Part shown: positions 33,745 to 48,424 of the stretch, piece by piece | Layout: each line of letters begins with the position of its first letter | Position numbering within the stretch: the first letter of the stretch is position 1 | Source: Herbiconiux oxytropis | GTDB lineage: Bacteria > Actinomycetota > Actinomycetes > Actinomycetales > Microbacteriaceae | DNA: 64,000 nucleotides | NCBI RefSeq assembly: GCF_024979315.1 | Contig: NZ_JANLCK010000011.1 | Coordinates: 1 to 64,000, forward strand | Direction of reading: 5' to 3' | Notes under the pieces: model-generated | Databases searched by the model: none | The model's input: only the letters and a program-made list of their open reading frames with translations | What the model was told of the DNA's origin: nothing | Program-made: the position numbers and the translations under genes

Positions 33745-35547
33745 TCAGGCGCGGTCGCGGTCCCGCAGGCGGTCGTCGCGGTACTCGTCGCAGGTCTCGG
33801 TGCCTGCCGCGATACGCTCCTCGCGCTGGCGCAGCTCCACCCGGCGGATCTTGCCCGAGATCGTCTTCGGCAGCTCGAAGAACTCCACCCGCCGCACCCG
33901 CTGGAACGGAGCGAGCGCCTCCCGGGCGAACAGCAGGATCGACTCCGCCGTCGCCGCATCCGGAGCATGACCGGCCGCGAGCGCGATGTACGCCTTCGGC
34001 ACGGCCAGCCGCAGGTCGTCCGGTGCCGGCACGATCGCCGCCTCCACCACCGCCGGGTGCTCGATCAGCACGCTCTCGAGCTCGAACGGGCTGATCTTGT
34101 AGTCGGAGGCCTTGAAGACGTCGTCGGTGCGGCCGATGTAGGTGAGGTACCCATCGGCGTCACGCGACGCGAGGTCGCCCGTGTGGAAGCGCCCGCCGAC
34201 GGTCGCCTCGGCGTTCCGCTCCTCATCGGCCACGTAGCCCGTCATCAGGTTGAGCGGTCGCGATCCCGAGAGCTCCAGGCAGATCTCGCCCTCGTCGGTG
34301 TGCTCCCCCGTGAGCGGATCGACGAGCACCACGGGGCAGCCAGGCAACGGCCGCCCCATCGACCCGTCCTTGATCGGCTGCCCGGGCGAGTTCGCCACGA
34401 TCGCGGTCATCTCGGTCTGGCCGTAGCCGTCGCGGATGTCGATCCCCCACTGACGCCGCACCTGCCCGATCACCTCGGGGTTCAGCGGCTCGCCGGCCGA
34501 GACGAGTTCTCGCAGCACCCCGCACCCCTCACCCGCCGTGAGGTCGCTCTGGATGAGCATCCGCCACACCGTCGGCGGCGCGCAGAAGGAGGTGATGCCC
34601 TCGGTGCGGAGGGTCGTGAGCATCCGCTCGGGGTCGAACCGGGTGTAGTTCGACACGAAGATGGTGGCCTCGGCGATCCACGGCGCGAAGAAGCAGCTCC
34701 AGGCGTGCTTCGCCCACCCCGGCGAGCTGATGGCGAGGTGCACGTCGCCCGGGCGGAGCCCCAGCCAGTACATCGTGCTGAGATGCCCCACCGGGTACGA
34801 CACCTGGGTGTGCTCCACGAGCTTGGGCTTCGACGTGGTGCCCGACGTGAAGTAGTGCAGCAGCGGGTCCCCGGGCGCGGTGCCGGGATGCCCCAGCGGC
34901 CCCACCTCCTTCTCGAAGGCTTCCTCATAGACCGCCCACTCCCGACCTTCCCTCGAGACGTCACTTCTCACGCCATCCCGGGCGTCTTCGTGTGAGAGGT
35001 GACGGCTCGGCTGAACGCGGATGCCGGTGAACGGGAGGGTGACCTGGTCGAACTTGGGGGTGTCGTCGGCCGCCGCGATCACGAAGCGCACCCGACCGCG
35101 CTCGAGGCGGTTCTGCAGCTCGTCGCCGCCGAAGGCGACGGTGGTGGGCAGGATGACCGCGCCGATCTTGATGAGCGCGAGCATCGACTCCCAGAGCTCC
35201 ACCTGGTTGCCGAGCATGAGCATGACCGCGTCGCCCTTCGAGACGCCGACGTCGCGGAGCCACACTCCGAGCTGGTCGGAGCGGGTGGCCATCTCGTCGA
35301 AGGAGCGCGTGGTGCGCGATCCGTCCTCCTCCACGATCACGAGGGCGGGCGCGTCGTTGCCGCGGGCGATGGCATCGAACCAGTCGATGCCCCAGTTGAA
35401 GGCCGGGCCGATGGCGGGCCAGGCGAAGCCGGCGGCGGCCTCGACCGGATGCTCGCGGAGCCTGATCAGCCTGTCCCGCACCGAGCGGATGGCCTCGGTG
35501 GCGGGGGCGGGAGCGGGGTTCGGGGCCGTGGCGGCGGTGCCTGTCAT
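33745..35547 (-). CDS. Acyl-CoA synthetase (AMP-binding) containing a palindromic insert
   Basis: 600 residues. Motifs: YFTSGTTSKPKLVEHTQ, GWAKHAWSCFFAPW, DGYGQTEMTAIVANS, FHTGDLASRDADGYLTYIGR and the C-terminal TISGKIRR lysine region. This is the acetyl/medium-chain acyl-CoA synthetase-like group. Residues 180-198 (RHLSHEDARDGVRSDVSREG) are encoded by a palindromic repeat whose other copy is intergenic; it falls between a strand and the WAVYEEAFEKEVGPL helix, probably in a surface loop. The frame stays open, so the protein may still work. ATG at 35547. Confidence 0.88.
   Translation of the reverse strand: MTGTAATAPNPAPAPATEAIRSVRDRLIRLREHPVEAAAGFAWPAIGPAFNWGIDWFDAIARGNDAPALVIVEEDGSRTTRSFDEMATRSDQLGVWLRDVGVSKGDAVMLMLGNQVELWESMLALIKIGAVILPTTVAFGGDELQNRLERGRVRFVIAAADDTPKFDQVTLPFTGIRVQPSRHLSHEDARDGVRSDVSREGREWAVYEEAFEKEVGPLGHPGTAPGDPLLHYFTSGTTSKPKLVEHTQVSYPVGHLSTMYWLGLRPGDVHLAISSPGWAKHAWSCFFAPWIAEATIFVSNYTRFDPERMLTTLRTEGITSFCAPPTVWRMLIQSDLTAGEGCGVLRELVSAGEPLNPEVIGQVRRQWGIDIRDGYGQTEMTAIVANSPGQPIKDGSMGRPLPGCPVVLVDPLTGEHTDEGEICLELSGSRPLNLMTGYVADEERNAEATVGGRFHTGDLASRDADGYLTYIGRTDDVFKASDYKISPFELESVLIEHPAVVEAAIVPAPDDLRLAVPKAYIALAAGHAPDAATAESILLFAREALAPFQRVRRVEFFELPKTISGKIRRVELRQREERIAAGTETCDEYRDDRLRDRDRA
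34954..35009. repeat. Palindromic element copy B, inside a coding region
   Basis: Left arm CGAGACGTCACTTCTCAC (34954-34971), 20-nt loop, right arm GTGAGAGGTGACGGCTCG (34992-35009), two mismatches. It shares stem sequence, loop length and the ACGT/ACGG mismatch with the intergenic copy at 60228-60291. It is read through in frame in the acyl-CoA synthetase gene. Confidence 0.8.
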
Positions 35548-35720
35548 GGATCGTGCTTCCTCGTGGCGGGTGTCTGTCGACCCTACCCGGCCGAGCCGGC
35601 GGCCCGGTCGAGCACCCGCAGCCGATCCCTCCTACGAAGCAGATACCGGTAGTTACAGGCGTAAACTGGAGGCACAGATCGCCGGGTGAACCGCACCCGA
35701 CCCCGTCGAAAGGTCAGTCC

Positions 35721-36503
35721 GTGAACCGTTTCACCGATCGTGTCGTCCTCATCACCGGCGGAGGCTCCGGCCTCGGCCGCGCCGCCGCCGTGCGCCTCGC
35801 CGAGGAGGGCGCGACGCTCTCGCTCGTCGACGTCTCCGAGCCCGGCCTCACCGCCACCGCGGAAGCCATCGCCACCGCCGCCCCCGACGCGAAGGTGCTC
35901 ACCCTCGTGGCCGACGTCTCGAAGGAGGAGGACGTCGAGCGCTACGTCTCCGAGACCCTCGCCGCCTTCGGCCGCATCGACGGCTTCTTCAACAACGCCG
36001 GCATCGAGGGCCGTCAGAACCTCACCGAGGACTTCACCTCCGCCGAGTTCGAGAAGGTCATCGCCATCAACCTCAGCGGCGTCTTCCTCGGGCTCGAGAA
36101 GGTGCTGAAGGTCATGCGCGAGCAGGGCTCCGGCATGGTCGTGAACACGGCGAGCGTCGGCGGCATCCGCGGCGTCGGCAACCAGTCCGGCTACGCTGCC
36201 GCCAAGCACGGCGTCGTCGGCCTCACCCGCAACTCCGCCGTGGAGTACGGGCAGTTCGGCATCCGCATCAACGCGATCGCCCCCGGCGCCATCTGGACCC
36301 CCATGGTCGAGAACTCGATGAAGCAGCTCGACCCGGAGAACCCGCGGGCCGCCGCCGAGCAGTTCATCCAGGCCAACCCCACCAAGCGCTACGGCGAGGC
36401 CCCCGAGATCGCCGCCGTGGTCGCGTTCCTCCTCAGCGACGACGCGAGCTACATCAACGCCGCCGTCGTCCCGATCGACGGCGGCCAGTCGTACAAGTAC
36501 TGA
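35721..36503 (+). CDS. SDR-family oxidoreductase
   Basis: 260 residues, classical short-chain dehydrogenase. TGGGSGLG cofactor motif, NNAGIEG, catalytic Ser in NTASVGG, YAAAKHG (Tyr and Lys) and the C-terminal VVPIDGGQSYKY typical of glucose/3-oxoacyl-type members. The acidic residue after the second strand (LVDVS) favours NAD. GTG at 35721 follows AAAGG. It is divergent from the acyl-CoA synthetase gene, so a link to acyl or alcohol metabolism is possible but not shown. Confidence 0.88.
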   Translation: MNRFTDRVVLITGGGSGLGRAAAVRLAEEGATLSLVDVSEPGLTATAEAIATAAPDAKVLTLVADVSKEEDVERYVSETLAAFGRIDGFFNNAGIEGRQNLTEDFTSAEFEKVIAINLSGVFLGLEKVLKVMREQGSGMVVNTASVGGIRGVGNQSGYAAAKHGVVGLTRNSAVEYGQFGIRINAIAPGAIWTPMVENSMKQLDPENPRAAAEQFIQANPTKRYGEAPEIAAVVAFLLSDDASYINAAVVPIDGGQSYKY

Positions 36504-36582
36504 GAGTGCCGGGCGGGCCGGGCCCCGCGCGAGTAGGTTCTGGCTCGACGGGGAGATGCCTTCCCCACGAGCAGGAGACACC

Positions 36583-36747
36583 ATGAGCGACGAGAAGCAG
36601 CCCGGCACCGACGGCCCCAACCTGGGCGGCGACGGGACCATCCCGAACTCACGGGACGGCATCGCGCTGGGCCACGACCCCGACGGTTCGAACTTCAACC
36701 AGGAGGAGGACGCCGGCGACGCCGCCGGCGATCCCGCCGACGACTGA
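36583..36747 (+). CDS. Small acidic hypothetical protein
   Basis: 54 residues, very acidic C-terminus (EEDAGDAAGDPADD) and a Gly/Asp/Asn-rich middle (GDGTIPNSRDGIALGHDPDG). No signal or membrane segment; probably disordered. GCAGGAG precedes the ATG. A long-stem palindrome follows at 36777. Function unknown. Confidence 0.65.
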   Translation: MSDEKQPGTDGPNLGGDGTIPNSRDGIALGHDPDGSNFNQEEDAGDAAGDPADD

Positions 36748-36776
36748 ACCGAGGCGCAGCCCCGCCGTCCCGTTCA

Positions 36777-36835
36777 GAACCGCACTCGTCGCGGCAACCG
36801 ACGCCTCATAGGGCCCGGATGCCGCGACGAGTGCG
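36777..36835. terminator. Long-stem palindrome between convergent genes
   Basis: CGCACTCGTCGCGGCA (36781-36796) pairs perfectly with TGCCGCGACGAGTGCG (36820-36835) across a 23-nt loop; weaker pairing extends outward. It probably terminates both genes; the right side continues with TTTTC. Confidence 0.6.
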
Positions 36836-36856
36836 TTTTCGAACCAGAAAGTCGGC

Positions 36857-37600
36857 TCAGGGCAGCTGGAGAGCCGGAATCGAAGGCTCACCGGCGCAGG
36901 ATGCGTCGAGTGCACCGACCTCCGCGACACCGGCAGACCCGACGGCCGGCAGCGACACCGTCGTGACGCCGCAGTTCGGGTAGCCGGGGGCCACGCGCGC
37001 TCCCCGCACGAGCAGCGGCACGAGCGACTGCAGCACCGCCCCGTGGGTGACCACGAGCACATCTCCCGAGCCCACGGCCAGGAGCGCCGCGACCGCACGG
37101 CGGAGCCGCTCCCGCACGTCGGCAGACGACTCGGCGAGGCCGGAGGGGTCGCTCGCCGCGATGGCGTCGAGCACGGTGTCGGGGCCGTCGGCGGTGAGCT
37201 CGTCCCAGTGCCCGTCCGCGCCGTAGGTGTAGCCGTGGGCCTCGAACAGCGGGCCCCACAGCGCGGGGTTGGGCTGGCCCTCCCAGCCGCCGAAGTTCCA
37301 CTCGCGGAGATCGGGCGTGTACACGGGCTCGAGCTGCGGATGCCCCGCGAGCGCCGCGAGGGCCGTGGTGCGGGTGCGCGTGAGATCGCTCGCGAAGGCC
37401 GCCACGAGCGGCACCTCGCGGAACCGCTCCCCCAGCGCCTCGATCTGTCGGAGGCCCCGCGGCGTGAGCGGCGAGTCGCACCAGCCCTGCAGCTGGTGCC
37501 GCACGTTGAAGAGCGTCTCGGCGTGCCGCACCAGGTGCAGCCGCAGAGCCGGAGCGGAGGCGGCGGACCCGGGTGCGGGAGCGGAGGCGGGCCCCGTCAC
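36857..37600 (-). CDS. Histidine phosphatase family protein (PGM-like)
   Basis: 247 residues. The catalytic RHAET motif (LVRHAETLFNVRHQLQGW) starts near residue 25, with a second histidine in VVTHGAVLQSL. This is the phosphoglycerate mutase-like acid phosphatase fold. The ATG overlaps the HPr stop by 4 bp, so it belongs to the beta-glucoside PTS operon and may dephosphorylate a sugar phosphate made by that pathway (inference). Confidence 0.87.
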   Translation of the reverse strand: MTGPASAPAPGSAASAPALRLHLVRHAETLFNVRHQLQGWCDSPLTPRGLRQIEALGERFREVPLVAAFASDLTRTRTTALAALAGHPQLEPVYTPDLREWNFGGWEGQPNPALWGPLFEAHGYTYGADGHWDELTADGPDTVLDAIAASDPSGLAESSADVRERLRRAVAALLAVGSGDVLVVTHGAVLQSLVPLLVRGARVAPGYPNCGVTTVSLPAVGSAGVAEVGALDASCAGEPSIPALQLP

Positions 37601-37863
37601 TCGGCGTCGAGGTCCGAGGCGAGCAGAGCCGCGAGCTCGTCGGCCACGCGCGCCTCCTCGTCGCCGGTCACCTCGATCGTGACCTCCTCGCCCTGCGCGA
37701 TGCCGAGCGACATCACGCTGAGCAGGCTCGCCGCGTTGATCGCCTTCTCCTTCGCGGTGAGCTGCACGGCGTGGCCGGAACCGGCGGCCGCCTTCACGAA
37801 GAGTGCGGCGGGGCGGGCGTGGAGGCCGGTGCGGGATCCGATGGTGACGGTGCGGGTGGTCAT
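37597..37863 (-). CDS. ptsH: Phosphocarrier protein HPr
   Basis: 88 residues. The active-site histidine is H15 in GLHARPA; S46 is present in AASLLSV, though HPr kinase is not typical of actinobacteria. It passes phosphate from EI to the EIIBCA permease. AAAGGA precedes the ATG. It is the only PTS general component in the window; EI is not seen. Placing HPr inside a sugar-specific operon suggests a dedicated carrier or the genome's main HPr. Confidence 0.93.
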   Translation of the reverse strand: MTTRTVTIGSRTGLHARPAALFVKAAAGSGHAVQLTAKEKAINAASLLSVMSLGIAQGEEVTIEVTGDEEARVADELAALLASDLDAE

Positions 37864-37896
37864 GGTCGTCCTTTGGTTAGGGGTGGATGGGGAGGC

Positions 37897-38742
37897 TCAC
37901 GCGTCGAGCACGCGCGCGATGTGCAGCGCGAGGAACGCGATCTCCTCGTTCGGCAGCCGCTCGCCGTACTCCTGCTCGACGAGCGTGCGCACGCGCTCCG
38001 CCGCCGCGACGGCCGCCGGGTACCGCGCACTGAGGCTCGTGAAGAGGAAGTCGTCGGGGCTCGTGGCGAGCTTGCCGTCGAAGAAGCGCCTCGCGAAGTA
38101 CTGCAGGTGCGCCACGAACCGGGCCCCGTGCAGATCGTTCCCCTCAGGATCGGAGCCGTGCAGCTGCACACCCGTGGAGTGCGTCACGATCGAGGCCACC
38201 TGGCTCACGAGCGTCACGATCCTGAGCGAGTCGACCCCGGCGTTGCCGGCGTCGGCGTTCACGAGGTGGAAGGCGATGTTCGCCCCCTCCTCCTCGGGCA
38301 GCTCGACGCCGAGCCGGGACTGCAGCAGTGAGACCCCGCGCACGCCGATGGCGTACTGCCGCGGGTAGATCGCGCGCACCTCCCAGGCGAGCCGGTTCAC
38401 GGTCACGAGCCCCTTGCGCTGCCGCTCCACGGCGAACCCCAGGTGGTCGGTGAGCGAGAGGTAGATGTGCGGGTCGAGCTCGAGGCCCTCCGCCGAGGCC
38501 AGGGCCACGATCGAACGGGTGACCTCCACGATCTCGCCCGGGATCTGCGTGAGCAGCTCCACGAGGTTCTGCTGGTCGCTGTCGGGCAGCGACACGAACA
38601 CCTGGTTGGCGTCATCCGGAGCCACGATCTCGCCGGGCTTCCGGCCGTAGCCGATGCCCTTGCCGAGCACCACGAGCTCGGAGCCGTTCTCGTCGACCGC
38701 GAGCACGACGCTCGAGTTGAGCACCTTCTTGATCGTCTGCAC
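37897..38742 (-). CDS. BglG/LicT-family transcriptional antiterminator
   Basis: 281 residues. CAT RNA-binding domain (residues 1-56: VQTIKKVLNSSVVLAVDENG) followed by two PRD domains, with conserved histidines at LTDH, FHLVN, VTHSTG and LALHIAR that are phosphorylated by HPr or EII. It would bind the RAT-like RNA at 42310-42340 and prevent termination when beta-glucosides are present. GTG at 38742 is selected for AGGAGG five nt upstream. It lies 38 bp after the beta-glucosidase gene. Confidence 0.9.
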   Translation of the reverse strand: MQTIKKVLNSSVVLAVDENGSELVVLGKGIGYGRKPGEIVAPDDANQVFVSLPDSDQQNLVELLTQIPGEIVEVTRSIVALASAEGLELDPHIYLSLTDHLGFAVERQRKGLVTVNRLAWEVRAIYPRQYAIGVRGVSLLQSRLGVELPEEEGANIAFHLVNADAGNAGVDSLRIVTLVSQVASIVTHSTGVQLHGSDPEGNDLHGARFVAHLQYFARRFFDGKLATSPDDFLFTSLSARYPAAVAAAERVRTLVEQEYGERLPNEEIAFLALHIARVLDA

Positions 38743-38780
38743 GGGCACCTCCTCTCGCGTGTCGACTCGGACAGCGACGC

Positions 38781-42340
<3,560 letters not shown>

Positions 42341-42348
42341 TGGAAGGG

Positions 42349-42378
42349 AAAATAGCACACGTTCCTGGGACGCCTCAA
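42349..42378 (-). promoter_or_regulatory. Promoter of the beta-glucoside operon
   Basis: TTGAGG (42378-42373), 18-bp spacer, TATTTT (42354-42349), preceded by TGC as an extended -10. Transcription would start near 42342, right at the RAT element. Confidence 0.55.
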
Positions 42379-42383
42379 ACTCT

Positions 42384-43331
42384 TCAGCCGATCTCGACGA
42401 GCACGCGGGGAAGCTCCTGCAGGAGCTCGCGGGCGAGGAAGCCGAGTGGGCCGACGTCGACCGCGAGCCGGTCGCCTGCGGCGGCATGGGCGTGGGTGGC
42501 CCAGACCGCGGCCTGCTCGGGCGAAGCGCCGCGTGCGCAGAGGCCCGCGATCGCGCCGGCGAGCACGTCGCCACTGCCCGACGTGCCGAGGCCGCCGTGG
42601 CCGGTGCCGATCTGCCACGACCGGCCGTCCGGATGCGCGATGAAGCCCTGGCACGACACGACCGCCCCGTAGCCGCGCGCCACCTCGAGCGCGAGCGCGG
42701 CGGGATCGTCGCCCCCATCACCCTCGTCGTGTGCCTCGTCATCGTTCAGGCCGTCACGGAGGAGGCCGGCCTCACCCGTGTTCGGGGTGAGCACGAGGCG
42801 ACCGGCGAACGCGTCGCCCACGGCCGACTGCGGCAGCACGCCGAGGGCGTAGGCGTCGAGCACCACCACGGTCTCCTCCCCCACGAGCCCCGGCAGCAGG
42901 TCGAGCAGGCGGCGGGCCTGGTCGGCGTCGTCGAGGCCGGGGCCCACGAGCACCGCGTCGGCGTTGCCGAGGTCGTCGGCGGCGGCCTCGATCGAGGTGC
43001 CGTCGATGTGGAGCAGTCCACCCTGCTCCGTCTCGGCGAGGGCCACGACGCCGCTCTCGGGCAGCGCCACCGAAGCGGCCACAGCCACCCCTTCCGCGAT
43101 CGCCACCGTGAGTCGTCCGGCGCCCACGCGGAGCGCCGCCTCGGCGGCGAGCAGCGCGGCGCCGGGCGAGCGCCGGTCGCCGCCCACCACCACGACCTGC
43201 CCCCGGTCGTACTTCGACGAACCGGGACCGGGCAGCGACCACTCGCGCAGCAGCAGGAGCGTCACCGCCTCAGCGTGCGGTCGCGCGGAGGCCTCCGTGG
43301 CGTCGTCAGCGGGCGGGTTCTGCGGACTCAT
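42384..43331 (-). CDS. nnrD: ADP-dependent NAD(P)H-hydrate dehydratase
   Basis: 315 residues, YjeF C-terminal (ribokinase-like) fold. Motifs: KYDRGQVVVVGGDRRSPGAA, VLVGPGLDD, VVLDAYAL, LTPNTGEA and the catalytic GLGTSGSGDVLAGAIAGL. It repairs hydrated NAD(P)H. A short acidic insert (DDEAHDEGDGGDD) is unusual. ATG 43331 follows GGAGGAG; the gene overlaps the upstream phosphatase by 26 bp. Its partner epimerase is encoded separately at 54485. Confidence 0.92.
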   Translation of the reverse strand: MSPQNPPADDATEASARPHAEAVTLLLLREWSLPGPGSSKYDRGQVVVVGGDRRSPGAALLAAEAALRVGAGRLTVAIAEGVAVAASVALPESGVVALAETEQGGLLHIDGTSIEAAADDLGNADAVLVGPGLDDADQARRLLDLLPGLVGEETVVVLDAYALGVLPQSAVGDAFAGRLVLTPNTGEAGLLRDGLNDDEAHDEGDGGDDPAALALEVARGYGAVVSCQGFIAHPDGRSWQIGTGHGGLGTSGSGDVLAGAIAGLCARGASPEQAAVWATHAHAAAGDRLAVDVGPLGFLARELLQELPRVLVEIG

Positions 43332-44103
43332 CGGTGTCTCCTCCGTGTCGTGTGGCCTCGACGTCGAGGCGGTCGAGGTGCCCGTGATGGGCGAATTCGG
43401 CGAGCTGCCAGTCGGCGGCAGACGTCGGCGATGCTGCGCCATCGGCGCGCACGAGCCGCGTGATCGAGGCGTTGACCACCACGTTCTCGCGTGCGAAGCC
43501 GAGCAGCTCCTCCTCGCTCCAGCCGAGGCACACGAAGAGGAACAGCATCACGACGGCGTCGTGCGCCACCACGAGCAGCGGGCCGCTCTGCGCTGACGGA
43601 GCGGAGTCCTCGGCATCACGCAGGAACGAGCGGATGCGCAGCGCGACATCCGCCCACGACTCTCCTCCCGGCGGCCGATAGTAGAACTTGCCGAGCCACC
43701 GCCGCCGCTCGGCCTCCTCGGGATGCAGCGCCTGCACCCCGGCCGCCGTGAGCAGGTCGAGTATGCCGAGCTCGCGATCCCGCAGCCGCTCGTCGACCCG
43801 CACCGGCACCGCCGCTTCCATCCCAGCCTCGGCGCCGGCTCCGGCGCCGGCGAGCGCGATGGCCGTCGTCTCCCGGGCGCGGCGGTAGGGCGAGCTCCAC
43901 ACCACCGGCGAGCGCCCGGACGCGTTCTCGCCCAGCCAGACCCCGAGCGCCCCCGCCTGCTCGCGACCCGTCGGGCTCAGCGGCACGTCGGCGTCACGCC
44001 ACTCCACGACGATCCGTTCCTCCCCCGCGCGCTGCGCCTCGGTCGCGACGACGTTCGCCTCGCTCTCCCCGTGCCTCACCAGCCAGATCTCGGATGCGCC
44101 CAT
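43306..44103 (-). CDS. Histidine phosphatase family protein
   Basis: 265 residues. RHGES motif (LVRHGESEANVV) at residue 10, second motif VVAHDAVVMLFL. The C-terminal region (FARENVVVNASITRLVR) is typical of phosphatases that act on small phosphorylated metabolites; substrate unknown. ATG 44103 is preceded by TAGCGT at 6 nt and no ribosome site, so leaderless. Co-transcribed with nnrD. Confidence 0.88.
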   Translation of the reverse strand: MGASEIWLVRHGESEANVVATEAQRAGEERIVVEWRDADVPLSPTGREQAGALGVWLGENASGRSPVVWSSPYRRARETTAIALAGAGAGAEAGMEAAVPVRVDERLRDRELGILDLLTAAGVQALHPEEAERRRWLGKFYYRPPGGESWADVALRIRSFLRDAEDSAPSAQSGPLLVVAHDAVVMLFLFVCLGWSEEELLGFARENVVVNASITRLVRADGAASPTSAADWQLAEFAHHGHLDRLDVEATRHGGDTDESAEPAR

Positions 44104-44109
44104 CCGCTC

Positions 44110-44115
44110 ACGCTA
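44110..44115 (-). promoter_or_regulatory. -10 box TAGCGT of a leaderless gene
   Basis: TAGCGT on the minus strand lies 6 nt before ATG 44103; the next three bases GAG match the copy before 18969 as well. Confidence 0.5.
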
Positions 44116-44192
44116 TTCCGGTCCCGGGCAGTTGCCACCCCCCTCCGGGCGGCCGGTCTGGTCACCGTGGGCTCGCTGCTGCGGGTCGCCGA

Positions 44193-44213
44193 TATAGTTA
44201 TCGCGTTATAACC
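44193..44213 (+). promoter_or_regulatory. AT-rich promoter/operator of the MFS gene
   Basis: TATAGT (44193-44198) is a -10 candidate. Overlapping and following it, GTTAT-CGC-GTTATAAC repeats GTTAT and contains the palindrome GTTATAAC. The AT-rich block stands out in this GC-rich region. A local repressor is not adjacent; a MarR- or TetR-type protein elsewhere may use it. Confidence 0.45.
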
Positions 44214-44226
44214 ATTTGAGGAGACC

Positions 44227-45471
44227 ATGCAGAAGCCGGCCCCGTCGACATCCGCGTCCGCGTCCACGGCCCGGGACGGGCGTGCGGGCATCACCCCAGG
44301 CCTCCTCGTCGTGCTCGCCCTGCTCTCGGCGATCGCGCCGATCGGCACCGACCTCTACCTGCCCGCCTTCACGCAGATGACGGGTGACCTGGATGCCAGC
44401 GCCACCGAGGTGCAGCTCTCGCTCACGGCGTTCCTCCTCGGCGTGGCGGGCGGCCAGCTCGTCTTCGGCCCCCTCTCGGACCGCTTCGGCCGGTTCCGGC
44501 CACTCCTCATCGGCTCCGTCATCTGCGTGGTCGCGAGCGCCGCCGCGGCCCTCGCCCCCACCATCGGCGTCCTCGTCGTCGCGCGCCTCGTGCAGGGCAT
44601 GGCGGGGGCGGCCGGCATGGTGATCGGCCGCGCGATGGTCTCCGACCTCGCCTCCGGCCGGGCCGCCGCCCGAGCCTTCAGCCTCATGATGATCGTGGGC
44701 GGGGTGGCACCCGTGCTGGCCCCGTTCATCGGGAGCCTCCTCACCGACGTCGTCCGCTGGCGCGGGATCCTGTGGGTGGTCACGGGGCTCGCCGTCGTCA
44801 TGCTCGTGGCCGTCGTCGTGGTGGTGCGCGAGACCCACACCGGGCGACGCCCGCTCGACCGGTCGGCCGGCGTGGGAAAGCGGGCGCTCCTCTCCCGCAC
44901 CTATCTCGGCAACCTGCTCGCCTTCGGCTTCGGGTTCTCGGTCATGATGGCCTACATCTCGGCGTCGCCGTTCGTCTACCAGGTGATGGTGGGCATGACT
45001 CCGCTGCAGTACGGCCTGAGCTTCGGCGTCAACGCCGTGGGACTCGTGGGCATGAGCGCCATCTCGGCCCGCCTCACCTCCCGCTTCGCGCCGCGGCGCC
45101 TGCTCGGCACGGGGCTGACCCTCGTGCTCGCGGCGACCGTCGTTCTCCTCACCCTCGTGCTGACCGGCGCTCCCGCCGCCCTGCTGCCGATCCCGATCTT
45201 CGTCGCGGTGGCGAGCCTCGGGCTCGTGATGGGCAATGCCACGGCGGGTGCACTGTCCGCCGTTCCGCACATCGCGGGCCTCGGATCGGCCGTCCTCGGC
45301 GCGCTGCAGTTCGGTCTCGCCGCTCTCGTCTCACCGCTCGTGAGCCTCGGCGGTGAGGCGAGCGCCCTGCCGCTCGCGATCGTGATGTGCAGCTCGGCCG
45401 TGATCGCCGTCACCGCCTTCCTCGTGGCCGGTCCGCGACGAGGATCGCTCACAGCGATCTCCCGGGAATAA
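44227..45471 (+). CDS. MFS exporter, Bcr/CflA family
   Basis: 414 residues, 12 predicted helices. LSAIAPIGTDLYLPAFTQMT at TM1, GPLSDRFGRFRPLLIG (motif A), and RLVQGMAGAAGMVIGRAMVSDL (motif C-like) mark the Bcr/CflA multidrug group. It probably exports drugs or amino acids using proton antiport. GAGGAG precedes the ATG. It lies in a tandem with the HspR-controlled Clp gene. Confidence 0.9.
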   Translation: MQKPAPSTSASASTARDGRAGITPGLLVVLALLSAIAPIGTDLYLPAFTQMTGDLDASATEVQLSLTAFLLGVAGGQLVFGPLSDRFGRFRPLLIGSVICVVASAAAALAPTIGVLVVARLVQGMAGAAGMVIGRAMVSDLASGRAAARAFSLMMIVGGVAPVLAPFIGSLLTDVVRWRGILWVVTGLAVVMLVAVVVVVRETHTGRRPLDRSAGVGKRALLSRTYLGNLLAFGFGFSVMMAYISASPFVYQVMVGMTPLQYGLSFGVNAVGLVGMSAISARLTSRFAPRRLLGTGLTLVLAATVVLLTLVLTGAPAALLPIPIFVAVASLGLVMGNATAGALSAVPHIAGLGSAVLGALQFGLAALVSPLVSLGGEASALPLAIVMCSSAVIAVTAFLVAGPRRGSLTAISRE

Positions 45472-45490
45472 CCTCGCCTCCCCGGCGTTG

Positions 45491-45515
45491 AACTTGAGCG
45501 TAAGGCACTCAAGTT
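45491..45515 (+). promoter_or_regulatory. HspR-associated inverted repeat (HAIR)
   Basis: CTTGAGC-N7-ACTCAAG (45493-45513), nearly the HAIR consensus CTTGAGT-N7-ACTCAAG, extended by AA and TT outside. It lies 20 nt upstream of the Clp gene start, so HspR repression and heat induction are expected. Confidence 0.85.
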
Positions 45516-45533
45516 TTCAAACCAGGAGGTTTC

Positions 45534-48197
<2,664 letters not shown>

Positions 48198-48222
48198 CCC
48201 CCGCCCCCACCCAGACGCACCT

Positions 48223-48291
48223 GTGAGTCGCGTCGAAGTGTCCTCATTCCGCCCGAGAAGGGCCGGGTGACGACACTTCGGCGCGACTCAC
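48223..48291. repeat. Long-stem palindrome after the Clp gene
   Basis: GTGAGTCGCGTCGAAGTGTC (48223-48242) and GACACTTCGGCGCGACTCAC (48272-48291), 20-bp arms with one mismatch (a wobble pair) and a 29-nt loop. It lies 26 nt past the Clp stop and may end its transcript. Similar in design to the palindromes at 36777 and 60228. Confidence 0.75.
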
Positions 48292-48424
48292 CTGCATGTG
48301 GGCGGGGGCTTATGGGACGGGCCGGGTGGCGGCGGGGAGATAGGGCAGACGGCGGAGGTGGACCGGGGTGCTCAGCGAGCACCGTGGAGGTATCGCAAGT
48401 CCATCTCCACGGAAGGTGCTCCTC

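Noticed and set aside
44199-44213. Possible phage or integron attachment site (AT-rich GTTATAAC)
   Set aside because: No integrase or mobile genes nearby; a promoter operator explains it better.
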